Source: Conus ventricosus (taxonomy: Eukaryota > Mollusca > Gastropoda > Neogastropoda > Conidae). Taken from it: a stretch of 12,500 bases of DNA. The position numbers and the translations under genes are program-made. This document shows, in pieces, positions 1-7,450 of the stretch (positions are counted from its first letter, which is position 1; every line of letters starts with the position of its first letter). The notes beneath the pieces are model-generated. The model was not told where the DNA came from. It ran no database searches and worked only from the letters and a program-made list of their open reading frames with translations. The DNA lies in contig CM031611.1 of assembly GCA_018398815.1 (NCBI GenBank), forward strand, positions 80,833,875-80,846,374. The letters run 5' to 3'.

Positions 1-204
1 CTGAAACGGAACTCATACGACGTCAGAGCACCGCGCGCGCGGGGTATTATGGGTCAACCTAGCAGAATGGCCACCAACGGTTTGGAGTGACGACAAGCTG
101 TGTCGTTTTAGTTTTGCCGTCCCTCCGTAGAGTTTGAAACATCTGACAAATGTGTGAGACGCCATCTTAACTGACGGCGACAGGACAAATTGTCAAAACG
201 TGAG
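1..204 (+). promoter_or_regulatory. Putative promoter and 5' untranslated first exon ending in a GTGAGT donor
   Basis: The stretch is GC-rich compared with the flanking introns. It carries CRE-like CGACGTCAG near position 18, a CG-rich run at 31-44 and a GCCATCTT motif (YY1-like core) near 162. It ends in GTGAG followed by GTGAGT at 205-210, a consensus 5' splice site. Read with the acceptor at 1690-1691, this makes a plausible non-coding exon 1 for the gene starting at 1727. A short upstream reading frame (ATG at 67, stop at 88-90) would lie in the leader if transcription starts before it. No TATA box or defined start site is visible. The assignment rests on composition and the donor and is inference. 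Confidence 0.35.
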
Positions 205-289
205 GTGAGTGAATCAGCCAGCGTGACGCACGACACTGCTGATCAAGTGATCATGAACGGACATTTCGCAATCATGTCGACCAGTGCGG

Positions 290-292
<3 letters not shown>

Positions 293-323
<31 letters not shown>
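293..323. repeat. (TC)n microsatellite
   Basis: This is an uninterrupted CT dinucleotide run of about 31 bp. Confidence 0.95.
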
Positions 324-330
<7 letters not shown>

Positions 331-861
331 GTTATCAGCACTTTCCTTCCTGTCTGACTATCCTCAGTTTATCTAACATACTATTGGTTGCCAACCAACA
401 CATACATGTAAACGTCGGGTTATTTATTGTTCAGTACCCCACTTTCGGAAAATCCCGATTTTTACTTTTAGCCTTTGAATGATTTGGACACGAGCAGAAT
501 AATCTACGAGTTTTAGCTACCAGAAAAGTCTTAATATTTTCTTTTCCATGAAAGATGTTGGCCCCATCCGCGATGTGTGATTCTGACAATCCCCAGATCT
601 CTGCTTCGCTCCCTTACCTCTCAGTCAAAGTCTGGCCTGAGAGCTCATCTCTTATCTCGGCAGTGGGTCTGGGTTGTGGTTACGTTCATTCAAGCAGTAC
701 GCACTCCTGTATATGTGCGATAGTTTGATTAATGTACCTGTGTCTTCGTTAGCATTATTGTAAAGAAAGATATAAACGGGTGTGCTTGATGTTTTTAGTT
801 TAGTTTTGTTCATTTTTGTATGTAGCCTACATATACCAGTCAGATAATGTGATAAGTAAAA

Positions 862-911
862 ACGCGCGCGCGTGTATGTGTGCACGTGCGCGCGCGCACG
901 CGTACGCGTGT
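862..911. repeat. Alternating purine-pyrimidine CG/TG tract, Z-DNA-prone
   Basis: About 50 bp alternate strictly between purine and pyrimidine. CG dinucleotide blocks are interleaved with GT, TA and CA steps. Such tracts are the classic Z-DNA-forming sequence. The translation of this stretch on the minus strand (alternating Arg/Ala/His/Thr) is a by-product of the repeat. Confidence 0.85.
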
Positions 912-1201
912 TGGGTACATTCAGTATCTTTATCAAGCTTCTCGGGTTCTCACCGTCAACAAGGCCGAGATAATCTCTCCTGATTTACGTGCGGAGAGAG
1001 CAACGGTGGTCTCATAGCGCGTGCGGTTTTGTCGCTCCAGTGGCTTCTCTCAGGCCGTGCCATATTTGTTTTATGGAACTTTCATTACGATCAACAAACA
1101 CAGAGGTTTTGAATATTTGCAGATAAGGCATGTAAAAGAATGTTATGATGACAGTTTGCGACAGTGCCGATTCATTTACGGCTTTCATCTGTCACATTGA
1201 T

Positions 1202-1290
1202 TATTAATAGTCTGTGAGGGAAGGCGATGTTATATTAATAGTACGTGAGGGAATTCATTATTATATTAATAGTATGTGAGGGAATTCCAG
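1202..1290. repeat. 31-bp tandem repeat, about 3 copies
   Basis: The segment TATTAATAGT followed by a TGAGGGAA block recurs starting at 1202, 1233 and 1264, a spacing of exactly 31 bp. The copies differ by a few substitutions; the second and third share GGGAATTC. This is a small minisatellite with no coding content. Confidence 0.8.
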
Positions 1291-1555
1291 AGGTTTGTTT
1301 TTTTCTGGGTCGCTTGGATCTATTCATAATCGTCGTTCGTTCAATATAGATTATATTTTTGATTCGTTGCTGTTGTATTTGTTGCTTTTTGTTTTTTTCA
1401 TTTGCAATTCCTTTATTTACGGGCCAGTGTTAAAAATAACGTGGACACGGTTATTCATCCTTTATTTATCCGGAAATTTCCGTTTAATAGGTCCAGAATA
1501 GCAACCACCTAACACACACACACATTTGCAGGCAGTCAACGCGTTCTTAGTGCCC

Positions 1556-1556
<1 letters not shown>

Positions 1557-1609
<53 letters not shown>
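1557..1609. repeat. (GT)n microsatellite
   Basis: This is a pure GT array of about 53 bp, about 80 bp before the acceptor of the 1692 exon. Confidence 0.95.
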
Positions 1610-1610
<1 letters not shown>

Positions 1611-1691
1611 CAATGACATCGTCATCATTCTCCTCATCAACACTGAATATGAAAAGATGATTTCTCAGTTTATGAACATTTCTCTTCACAG

Positions 1692-1726
1692 GGACATTTT
1701 GTCCTGGGTGGCAAAAACTCGGAACC
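1692..1726 (+). other. 5'UTR part of the candidate first coding exon
   Basis: This sequence follows the acceptor TTCTCTTCACAG (AG at 1690-1691) and runs to the ATG at 1727. No upstream ATG is present in these 35 nt. The bases before the start (GGAACC, A at -3, G at +4) give a strong Kozak context. Confidence 0.5.
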
Positions 1727-1846
1727 ATGGCAACGTCAGAACAGGTAGTCCGGGAAGTGACGTCATCACCTACCGATGCCGTTACCGAATCCGCAGCTGA
1801 GGCAAATTCCATGACGGACGAAGGGACAGCACTGGTAGTGTTGATG
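1727..1846 (+). CDS. Candidate first coding exon (40 codons), N-terminal segment of the nSTAND3-ankyrin gene
   Basis: The exon opens at ATG 1727 and reads MATSEQVVREV..., 40 codons without a stop, into a consensus donor (GTGAGT at 1847-1852). The peptide is rich in Ser, Thr, Ala and acidic residues (about 7 Asp/Glu in 40) with no hydrophobic signal or membrane helix, so it is probably a disordered cytosolic N-terminus. I recognise no effector domain (death fold, TIR, HEPN or RING). Assignment to the downstream NTPase gene is inferred from strand, order and splice signals. The donor is phase 0, while the next visible exon at 2817 needs a phase-1 partner, because in phase 0 it hits TAA at once. 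An unseen exon of length 3n+1, or use of an AG at 2829-2830 (which is phase 0 and open), would reconcile them. It could also belong to an alternative transcript. Confidence 0.5.
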
Positions 1847-1964
1847 GTGAGTTACGTGGATTGATCTGTGGGGTTGTTGCTTCATCATAGACAAGTTGCG
1901 TAGTTAAGGACTGGGGTCAGGAGAGACGGAAAGCCGACAGTTCTCATCCTATGCAACGCCAAAA

Positions 1965-2037
1965 GGCCCAAATACGACCGTAACTGCACGCAGATCTCTT
2001 CGTTGATTGGTCAAAATGGTCGTGCGTATTTGGGGCC
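1965..2037. repeat. Imperfect inverted repeat with internal direct repeat
   Basis: GGCCCAAATACGACC at 1965-1979 is matched in inverse orientation by GGTCG..CGTATTTGGGGCC at 2018-2037, with a short insertion in the right arm. Each arm is followed by the direct repeat GTAACTGCRCGCAG (1980 and 2038). GATTGG elements (inverted CCAAT) occur at about 2005 and 2056. It may be the remnant of a small transposon. Confidence 0.5.
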
Positions 2038-2130
2038 GTAACTGCGCGCAGCTGCGATTGGAATTGCCCGCGTAACTTTGCCTGCATTCAGTCAACGAGC
2101 ACTGAAACGCTGGACGGGGAAATTGTTGGA

Positions 2131-2148
2131 GAGAGAGAGAGAGAGAGA

Positions 2149-2186
<38 letters not shown>
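2131..2186. repeat. (GA)n tract followed by a run of about 37 G
   Basis: About 18 bp of GA dinucleotides run via ACG into an uninterrupted G homopolymer at 2150-2186. The purine-only strand is a strong G-quadruplex/triplex former, and the homopolymer length in any assembly is unreliable. Confidence 0.95.
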
Positions 2187-2188
<2 letters not shown>

Positions 2189-2592
2189 GGACAGAGACAG
2201 ACAGACCAACATACAGACAAACACACAGACAAACAGAGAGAGACAGACAGACAGAGAACTCTTTTTTTGTTTGTTTCAAAATTTTCAGTGCTTGGAAAAA
2301 CTGTGTGCGCATTTGCGGGGCAGAACTGTGGCCAGACTCTCGCCCGGACATTTTGACCAGTCGGTTGCGCCGGCAAGTGCGCGCGCAGTGTCTGCGGCCA
2401 CATTTGGGGAGGTTACTGCGTTGGTTTGTTTCTGTGTGCTCTTGTGTTGTCATTTGTGCTTGGCGGTTTGATGTCGTAAGCAGCTTGTGTTTGGAGTTGA
2501 AGGGCGTGGATTTATTTCATCATGCGAGCAGGAGTTGCCCGACTGGTTTGTCGCTTTGGTTCCATAGTTTTAAAATATGCTGTTTGTCCTGC

Positions 2593-2618
2593 CTGAAGAA
2601 GAGCCCAAAGGTCGAAAC
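2593..2618 (+). other. Degenerate hammerhead-ribozyme-like motif
   Basis: CTGAAGA (2593-2599) fits the hammerhead CUGANGA box. It is followed 14 nt later by GAAAC (2614-2618), the second catalytic box. The intervening GCCCAAAGGT can form only a short stem (GCC/GGT), offset from the position a canonical stem II should occupy. Hammerhead motifs of this form are known at the ends of Penelope-like elements in invertebrates. This is probably a decayed copy; I see no neighbouring reverse transcriptase. Confidence 0.3.
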
Positions 2619-2678
2619 GCGTTGTGTCTGTTGTTTAAATTTGTTTTTTTACCCTTCGTGCGTCTGTTCCATTATATG

Positions 2679-2816
2679 CGGTGCTTTTGTGGTTGTGCTT
2701 TGTTCCTTTGTCTGTGTGTTTCAGTGGTGCTCCTACGGTTGCTCTGCGTTTCTTTGTTCATCTGTGTACAGCATTCTCTGGGTGTTACGCTTTGTTCCTT
2801 TGTCTGTCTGTTTCAG
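2679..2816 (+). repeat. Three ~46-bp tandem units, each ending in a pyrimidine-rich AG
   Basis: Units of about 46, 47 and 45 bp end in TTTCAG at 2724, GTACAG at 2771 and TTTCAG at 2816. The last 28 nt of units 1 and 3 (2697-2724 and 2789-2816) are identical except for one base. Units 1 and 2 align along most of their length. The third AG is the one placed before the coding exon at 2817. Confidence 0.7.
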
Positions 2817-2885
2817 ACGTAATGAGGCAGCTAGATCATGAGTTGCGTTCTCAGTACCAGGAGATGGAGACAGACTTCCTTGCGG
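2817..2885 (+). CDS. Internal coding exon (23 codons) preceding the NTPase exon
   Basis: The exon is bounded by a strong acceptor (TCTGTCTGTTTCAG, ending 2816) and a GTATGT donor at 2886. Of its three frames, one hits TAA immediately and another hits TGA after eight codons. The third (first full codon at 2819) is fully open and reads VMRQLDHELRSQYQEMETDF..., a charged, probably helical linker. It leaves one nucleotide (G) over, and the 7748 exon begins with GA, so the join makes a Gly codon and continues in the NTPase frame. That phase match, with the resulting linker directly before the conserved start of the NTPase module, is the main support. It needs a 1-nt leftover from the preceding exon, which the 1727-1846 exon does not supply. 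An internal AG at 2829-2830 would give a shorter, phase-0 version. Confidence 0.6.
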
Positions 2886-2920
2886 GTATGTCTGTTTCTC
2901 TTTCTTTCTGTCTTTCTTTC

Positions 2921-2923
2921 ACA

Positions 2924-2965
<42 letters not shown>

Positions 2966-3021
2966 ACACCACACCACACCACACACTCTCCCTACCTATC
3001 TAACACACACACACACGCACG

Positions 3022-3086
<65 letters not shown>
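2921..3086. repeat. Compound (CA)n microsatellite
   Basis: Two long CA arrays are separated by CCACA units, a CTCTCCCTACCT interruption and GCAC/GCGC variants. On the plus strand they translate to His/Thr repeats, which are artefacts. Confidence 0.95.
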
Positions 3087-3330
3087 CGCGCGAACGCACG
3101 TGCCCACCCACGCTAGCGTGGGTGGCCACGAACCAGTAACAAACCTGATGAGCTCTTCAAAGAGAGCGAAACAGCTCCGGCGAGCTGGGCCGATAACCTC
3201 CCCTCCAGGCCAGCAGTACACTCACACAGTACACGCCCAGGAAAAAAAAATCCTTCTCCTTTCGTATTGTCCTCAAGCGGGAATCTGTCGGTTAGGTCGT
3301 ACACGGATGGATTTTATGCGATGTTTGCTC

Positions 3331-3372
3331 ACCCCCCCCCCTCCCCCTCCCCCCACCACACCCCACCCCCTC
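3331..3372. repeat. C-rich low-complexity tract
   Basis: The tract is C homopolymer and CCCCT/CCCCA mixtures. It precedes the left arm of the inverted-repeat element by about 25 bp. Confidence 0.85.
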
Positions 3373-3395
3373 TCCTTTCTGGAAACTACAGGTAT

Positions 3396-3812
3396 TAAAC
3401 AGTAAACAAGTGGGGTAACTTTTGCTCCCATAAGAAAACCTAATACAGAGTAACTTTTATTCAAGACTGGCACAGCCTCGGAGCAGGCAATACAAATATA
3501 TCTGCCTTCAAAAGGGATTACGATGGTTCCCTTATGCAGCTAGTGAAGAGTTTTCATATCTGTAATATATTTTCTTAATTTCTCCATCTTCAACCCCCCC
3601 CCCCCCCCCCACCCCCCTCAAGTCCAAATCTTTGCAAAGTCATTACTATGAAGACAGTTTAGTTGTTGGCCTGCGCTTGTTTTTTTTTTTTCCCGTCTAT
3701 ATATTTGTCTGACTTCGTTCAAGTTTAAAAGGCTGTGCCAGTCTTGAATAAAAGTTACTCTGTATTAGGTTTTCTTATGGGAGCAAACGTTACCCCACTT
3801 GTTTACTGTTTA
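3396..3812. mobile_element. Small inverted-repeat (MITE-like) element, 83-bp arms
   Basis: Arms 3396-3478 and 3730-3812 are reverse complements over 83 bp with a single mismatch that I could find (TTTTGC versus GTTTGC reading). The 251-bp spacer contains an interrupted C run near 3595-3617 and a T run near 3680. ATT flanks both ends when the element is taken to start at AAACAG, which could be a 3-bp target-site duplication but is too short to prove one. There is no coding capacity; the same peptide read on opposite strands in the two arms is a by-product of the symmetry. High arm identity implies a recent origin or recent gene conversion. Confidence 0.75.
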
Positions 3813-3880
3813 TTATTTACTGTTCCCTGCCTCATTTCATTTCCAATTTTACAGGTATTAAGTTCTACATGCATTTCGTT

Positions 3881-4010
3881 TCTCATTTTTCAAAGTTTTG
3901 GTTTTATCTTCAGCCGCGCCACTCTTCCACCATTCTTTCTTTCCCTGACCTGTGATCAAGACTTGTCGGGTAAGCCACCCCTCATAAAACCAAAACTTTG
4001 AAAAATGAGA
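3881..4010. repeat. Perfect 26-bp inverted repeat with 78-bp loop
   Basis: TCTCATTTTTCAAAGTTTTG and the following six bases at 3881-3906 are the exact reverse complement of 3985-4010. A direct repeat ATGCATTTCGTTTCT occurs just upstream of the left arm (about 3869) and again at about 4052, so the hairpin is bracketed by direct copies. It is possibly a nested small element. Confidence 0.75.
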
Positions 4011-4127
4011 TGCAGTAATATCTTCATGGCTAGAGTCTATGGACTATCTAAATGCATTTCGTTTCTTTTTTTTTTTCTTTCGTTCTTTCTTCTTTCTTTT
4101 TCCCTAATGTTCTGCTTCATCCAAAGG

Positions 4128-4412
4128 GAGATGTAATCACATGGTTAGAGCGTTTGCCTGCAGTGGTGAAGGTCGGAAGTTCGAACCGCTCCTTGGGTCG
4201 GATTTTTTTTCTTCCAACCGGGCACTAAAAGATAACTTGATTTAGTTCAGGGAAGGTTAGCAGCGGCGGAAGGAGAGGAAAGGGAGCTCTGCCTTCTATT
4301 ATGCCGTCTCCCAGATATGCTGAACTTCTGACAGGTTTAACAGTAGATTGTTGGAATTTCATGGTTTGTTTATTTATTTATTAATGTATTTATTCATTCA
4401 TTCATTTATTCT
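4128..4412 (+). mobile_element. tRNA-derived SINE (degenerate)
   Basis: The head at about 4128-4197 resembles a tRNA: a D-arm-like CATGGTTAGAGCG, then GGAAGTTCGAACCGCTCC with a B-box core (AGTTCGAACC) at the expected distance. It is followed by a non-tRNA body with CCAACCGGGCACTAAAAG. It ends in a TTTA/TTCA-rich tail at about 4368-4412, which fits a LINE-mobilised SINE. The tRNA fold is incomplete, so it is not a functional tRNA gene. The exact ends are uncertain. Confidence 0.6.
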
Positions 4413-4785
4413 ACCTGTAGCCACCATCCAGTCAGCTTTCCCGTTAGGTGAAGCGGTATCCAGCGCTATCTGGGGATTTCCCTAGAGCACATGCGGGGTT
4501 TTTTTGTTTGTTTGTTAATGGGGGGTGGGGCATCGAGGGAACGAGATTTAGGGAAGCAGGAAGGTAGGAGAGGGACGTTTAGGAGAGAAGGAAGGTAGTA
4601 TAGGGAGTGGGGTAATATCACCTGGGTAACGCATGTATATTGTGGAATTAGAGGTTACTGCTGGTCGTGAGCATGATTTCACGATACGGAAAGTTGTCGT
4701 GTGTTCGGATATTTTGAAATTTGGTGTCAGATAAACGTCAGAGATATAAAGGCACCTAGGGGTTATTTGTCAGTGATTGGGTTAT

Positions 4786-6487
4786 ACAACAGTTAAAGGT
4801 TTTTATCAATGTTAGAGATAGAGAACTATAAATCATTGTAAATGTTTAAATTAGAGAACACCAATAGAGTTTGAGAACAGCTATAGGTTATTGTCAGCGT
4901 TAGAGTTAGAGAACAGCAATATGTTATTATCAGTACTAGAGTTAGAGAGTTGCTATAAGTATTATAAATATTGGAGATTGAGTACAACCATAGATTATTG
5001 TCAGTGTTGGGGTTAGAGAACAACTATGGATTAGTGTCAGTGCTGGAGCTGGAGACAGCTGTAGGTTATTGTACATGTTGGAGACAGAAAACAAAGATAC
5101 ATTGTGGCCAATGTGGGAGTTACAGAACTACTATAGGTTAGTGTCAATGTGGGAGTTAGAGAGCAGATGTAAGTTATTATAATATTGGAGTTAGAGAACA
5201 GTTATAGGTAACTGTAAATGTTGGAGTTAGATAACAGCTGTAGATTGTTGTCAGTGTTCATTTTAAAGAACAGCTGTGAGTTATTGGTAATGTTGGACTT
5301 AGAGAAAGTACTGCAGGTTATTATCATTGTTAGAGTTAGAGAAGAGTTATAGGTTATTGCAAATGGTTATTATCATTGTTAGAGTTAGAGAAGAGTTATA
5401 GGTTATTGCAAATGTTGGAGTTAGAGAACAGCTATTGTTATGTAGATGTTAGAGCTAGATAACAGCTATAGGCTCTTGTCAATTTTGATGTTTGAGAACA
5501 GCTGTAAGTTGTTGCTAATGTTGAAATTAGAGAACAGTTATGGGGTTAGAGTGTGTTGGAGTTAGAGAACAGCTAAAAGTTTGTCGTCAGTTTTGAAGTT
5601 ATGGAACGGCTATAGTTTCTTGTCAATGTTGAAGTTAGAGAACAACTATATATCATTATCAGTGTTGTAGGTAGAGAACAACATTAGGCTATCGTCAATA
5701 TTGAAGTTGGAGAGCAGTTACAGGTTATTGTAAATGTTGGAGTTAGACAACAATTATAGGTCACTGTAAATGTTTGAGATAGAAAACAGCTATAGGTTAT
5801 TATACATGTTAAAGTTAGAGACCAGCCATAGAAAACCGTCAAGAGATCAGCTGTAGGTTATTGTCAGCGTTACAGTTAGAAAACGGTTATAGGTTATTGT
5901 GAATGTTGAAGTTAGAGAACAATTAAATTTCATTGACGGTGTTGGAGTTAGAGAACAACTCTAGGTTATTGTCCATGTTGAAGTTGGAGAACAGCTATAG
6001 AATACTGGCAATGTTGGAGTTAGAGACCAGCTTCAGGTTATTGTCAATGTCGGAGTTAGAGAACAACTTTAGATTATTGTCAGTGTTGAAGTTAGAGAAC
6101 AACTTTAGATTGTTGTCCATGTTGGAGTTAGAGAACAGAATAGATTGTTGTCAATGTTGAAAGCATAGAACAGCTGTAGGTTATTGTCACCTTTAGAGTT
6201 AGAGAACAACTTAAAGTTATCGCTAGTGGTGAAGTTAGAGGACAGGTACATTTTATTGCAGATGTGTTGAAGTTAGGAAACAGTTATCAGTTATTGTAGA
6301 TGTTGAAATCAGAGAATAGCCATAGGTTATTGTAGATACTGAATTTTGGGAACAGCTGTAGGTCATTATTGATGATGAAATTATGGAACAGCAATTGGTT
6401 GCAACAGGTGTTTGAGTTAGGGAACAGCTATAGATTATTGCACATTTTGAAGGCACGGAACAGCTATAGATTATTGTAAATGTAGGC
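4786..6487. repeat. Degenerate ~36-bp minisatellite, about 1.7 kb
   Basis: The consensus is roughly GTTGGAGTTAGAGAACAGCT plus ATAGGTTATTGTCAAT. I estimate some 45 diverged units over the interval. Because 36 is divisible by three, open frames run through it, for example at 5933-6160, where a 12-residue unit resembling LLSMLELENNFR recurs. Unit divergence, frame breaks and position inside an intron argue against translation. A local recent duplication of about 55 bp is visible around 5312-5420. Confidence 0.85.
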
Positions 6488-6500
6488 TGGCTTATAATCT

Positions 6501-6678
6501 ATTTACAAGTACAAATACCAATAGTCCTCCAGAGGGAAGAAAACAGTACACAAAATCACAGTTCCACTCTTCATATTTCAGATTTTCGGCCACGTGACCT
6601 TTTTCAAGAGAAAAAAACAAACAAACAATGCAACTACGTAATGTCCATCTTTGACAACTTCGTTTTTTTTTTGTGTGC

Positions 6679-6716
<38 letters not shown>

Positions 6717-6794
6717 TTCTCTCAAAAAAGGCCACATGGCCGAAAATTCGAAATATAAAAGATGGAACTGTGATTTTGTGTTAATTTACAAGTA
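6501..6794. mobile_element. Foldback insertion (about 272 bp) with apparent 11-bp target-site duplication
   Basis: ATTTACAAGTA at 6501-6511 recurs at 6784-6794, and the local repeat unit continues across the junction as if interrupted there. Inside, arms of about 64 bp (6548-6611 and about 6717-6781) are inverted copies at roughly 85% identity. Each contains a near-palindromic GGYCACRTGGCC followed by GAAAAT. Between them lie a T run and a C homopolymer at 6681-6714. The left side extends beyond the arm by about 36 bp (6512-6547), so the two copies are of unequal length. There is no open frame. Confidence 0.6.
6681..6714. repeat. C homopolymer, 34 bp
   Basis: This is an uninterrupted C run in the loop of the foldback insertion. 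The minus strand is a G-run with G-quadruplex potential. Confidence 0.95.
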
Positions 6795-7030
6795 GATTAT
6801 TGTAAATGTAGGCTGGGAGTTAGGGGGCAGCCTGGACTTATATAGATGGTGAAGCCATGGAACTGCTCTAGATTATCGTAAATGTAGGCTGGCTTGTAAT
6901 CTATTTACAAGTAGATTCTTGTAAATGTAGGCTGATTTGCAATCTGTTCACAAGTAGATTATTGTAAATGTAGGCTGGCTTGTCATTTGTTTATAAGAAG
7001 TTTATTGTAAATGTCGGCTGGGAGTTAGGG
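6784..7030. repeat. ~43-bp repeat series (GTAAATGTAGGCTGG units)
   Basis: The segment TTGTAAATGTAGGCTGG plus CTTGTAATCTATTTACAAG recurs several times (around 6475, 6797, 6876, 6917 and 6960). It looks like a related continuation of the 36-bp minisatellite beyond the foldback insertion. Confidence 0.65.
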
Positions 7031-7450
7031 GACAGCCAGGAGTTATAAATTCTAGAGGTAGGGGTCAGCTGGGGAATGTTGTAGTTTCTGGAGCCACTGG
7101 CAGATGTAGATTCTGAAACTACAGAACTTTTTACGTTCCGTAGGCTGCTTTATATTGTGTAGTTAGAGAACACCAATGGCTTTTTGTATATTCTAGAGCT
7201 ACTGAAGAGTTTTGGGTGGCTCAAGGTGTGGGAATAATAAAAATCTTGTAAACGTTTTGTGAGACAGGAGAGCAGTTCAGTCCTTCCTATATTCTAGTTA
7301 TCATTTCAGATCAATATTTAAGAGTTAAAAAAACATGTTCATAAGGTGGAACGAGGGAGCCAAAGATCAAAGTGGTAGGTAACACTCTTGATGTACACTT
7401 GTTGTTTGAGATCTCACAGTGGTAAACCACAGACACGCTGGTGCATGGCA

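Larger units (their letters stand above)
205..1691 (+). other. Putative intron 1 (non-coding, simple repeats)
   Basis: This interval lies between the GTGAGT donor at 205 and the pyrimidine-rich acceptor TTCTCTTCACAG ending at 1691. It holds a (TC)n array, a long alternating purine-pyrimidine CG/TG tract, a 31-bp repeat in three copies and a (GT)n array, each listed separately. No open frame here has coding character; the frames that span the repeats are periodic dipeptide strings. Intron status depends on exon 1 being real. Confidence 0.4.
1847..2816 (+). other. Putative intron 2, with possible unrecognised exon
   Basis: This interval runs from the GTGAGT donor at 1847 to the TTTCAG acceptor at 2816. 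It contains an inverted repeat at 1965-2037, a (GA)n plus G-run tract, an ACAG-rich stretch to about 2254, a hammerhead-like motif at 2593-2618 and a threefold acceptor repeat at 2679-2816. A pyrimidine-rich AG at 2288 opens a frame of about 60 codons (to 2471), but I found no good donor there in the required phase. Other open frames across 2305-2841 are dominated by Cys, Phe, Val and Leu from T/G-rich DNA and are not convincing as protein. Confidence 0.4.

Noticed and set aside
652..936. Minus-strand 94-codon frame
   Set aside because: The central Arg/Ala/His/Thr part is translation of the alternating CG/TG tract, and there are no domain or splice signals.
2088..2453. Minus-strand proline/serine-rich frames
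   Set aside because: Poly-Pro and Ser-Leu strings are the complement of the G run and GA repeats.
2681..3139. Plus-strand frames rich in Thr-His
   Set aside because: They run from intron through the small exon into (CA)n. Only the 2817-2885 part is supported as coding.
4128..4197. Functional tRNA gene
   Set aside because: The B-box region is tRNA-like, but the acceptor and anticodon stems do not pair properly. It is better explained as a SINE head.
4786..6487. CRISPR array
   Set aside because: The units are contiguous, diverged minisatellite repeats with no conserved repeat/unique spacer alternation, and the genome is animal.
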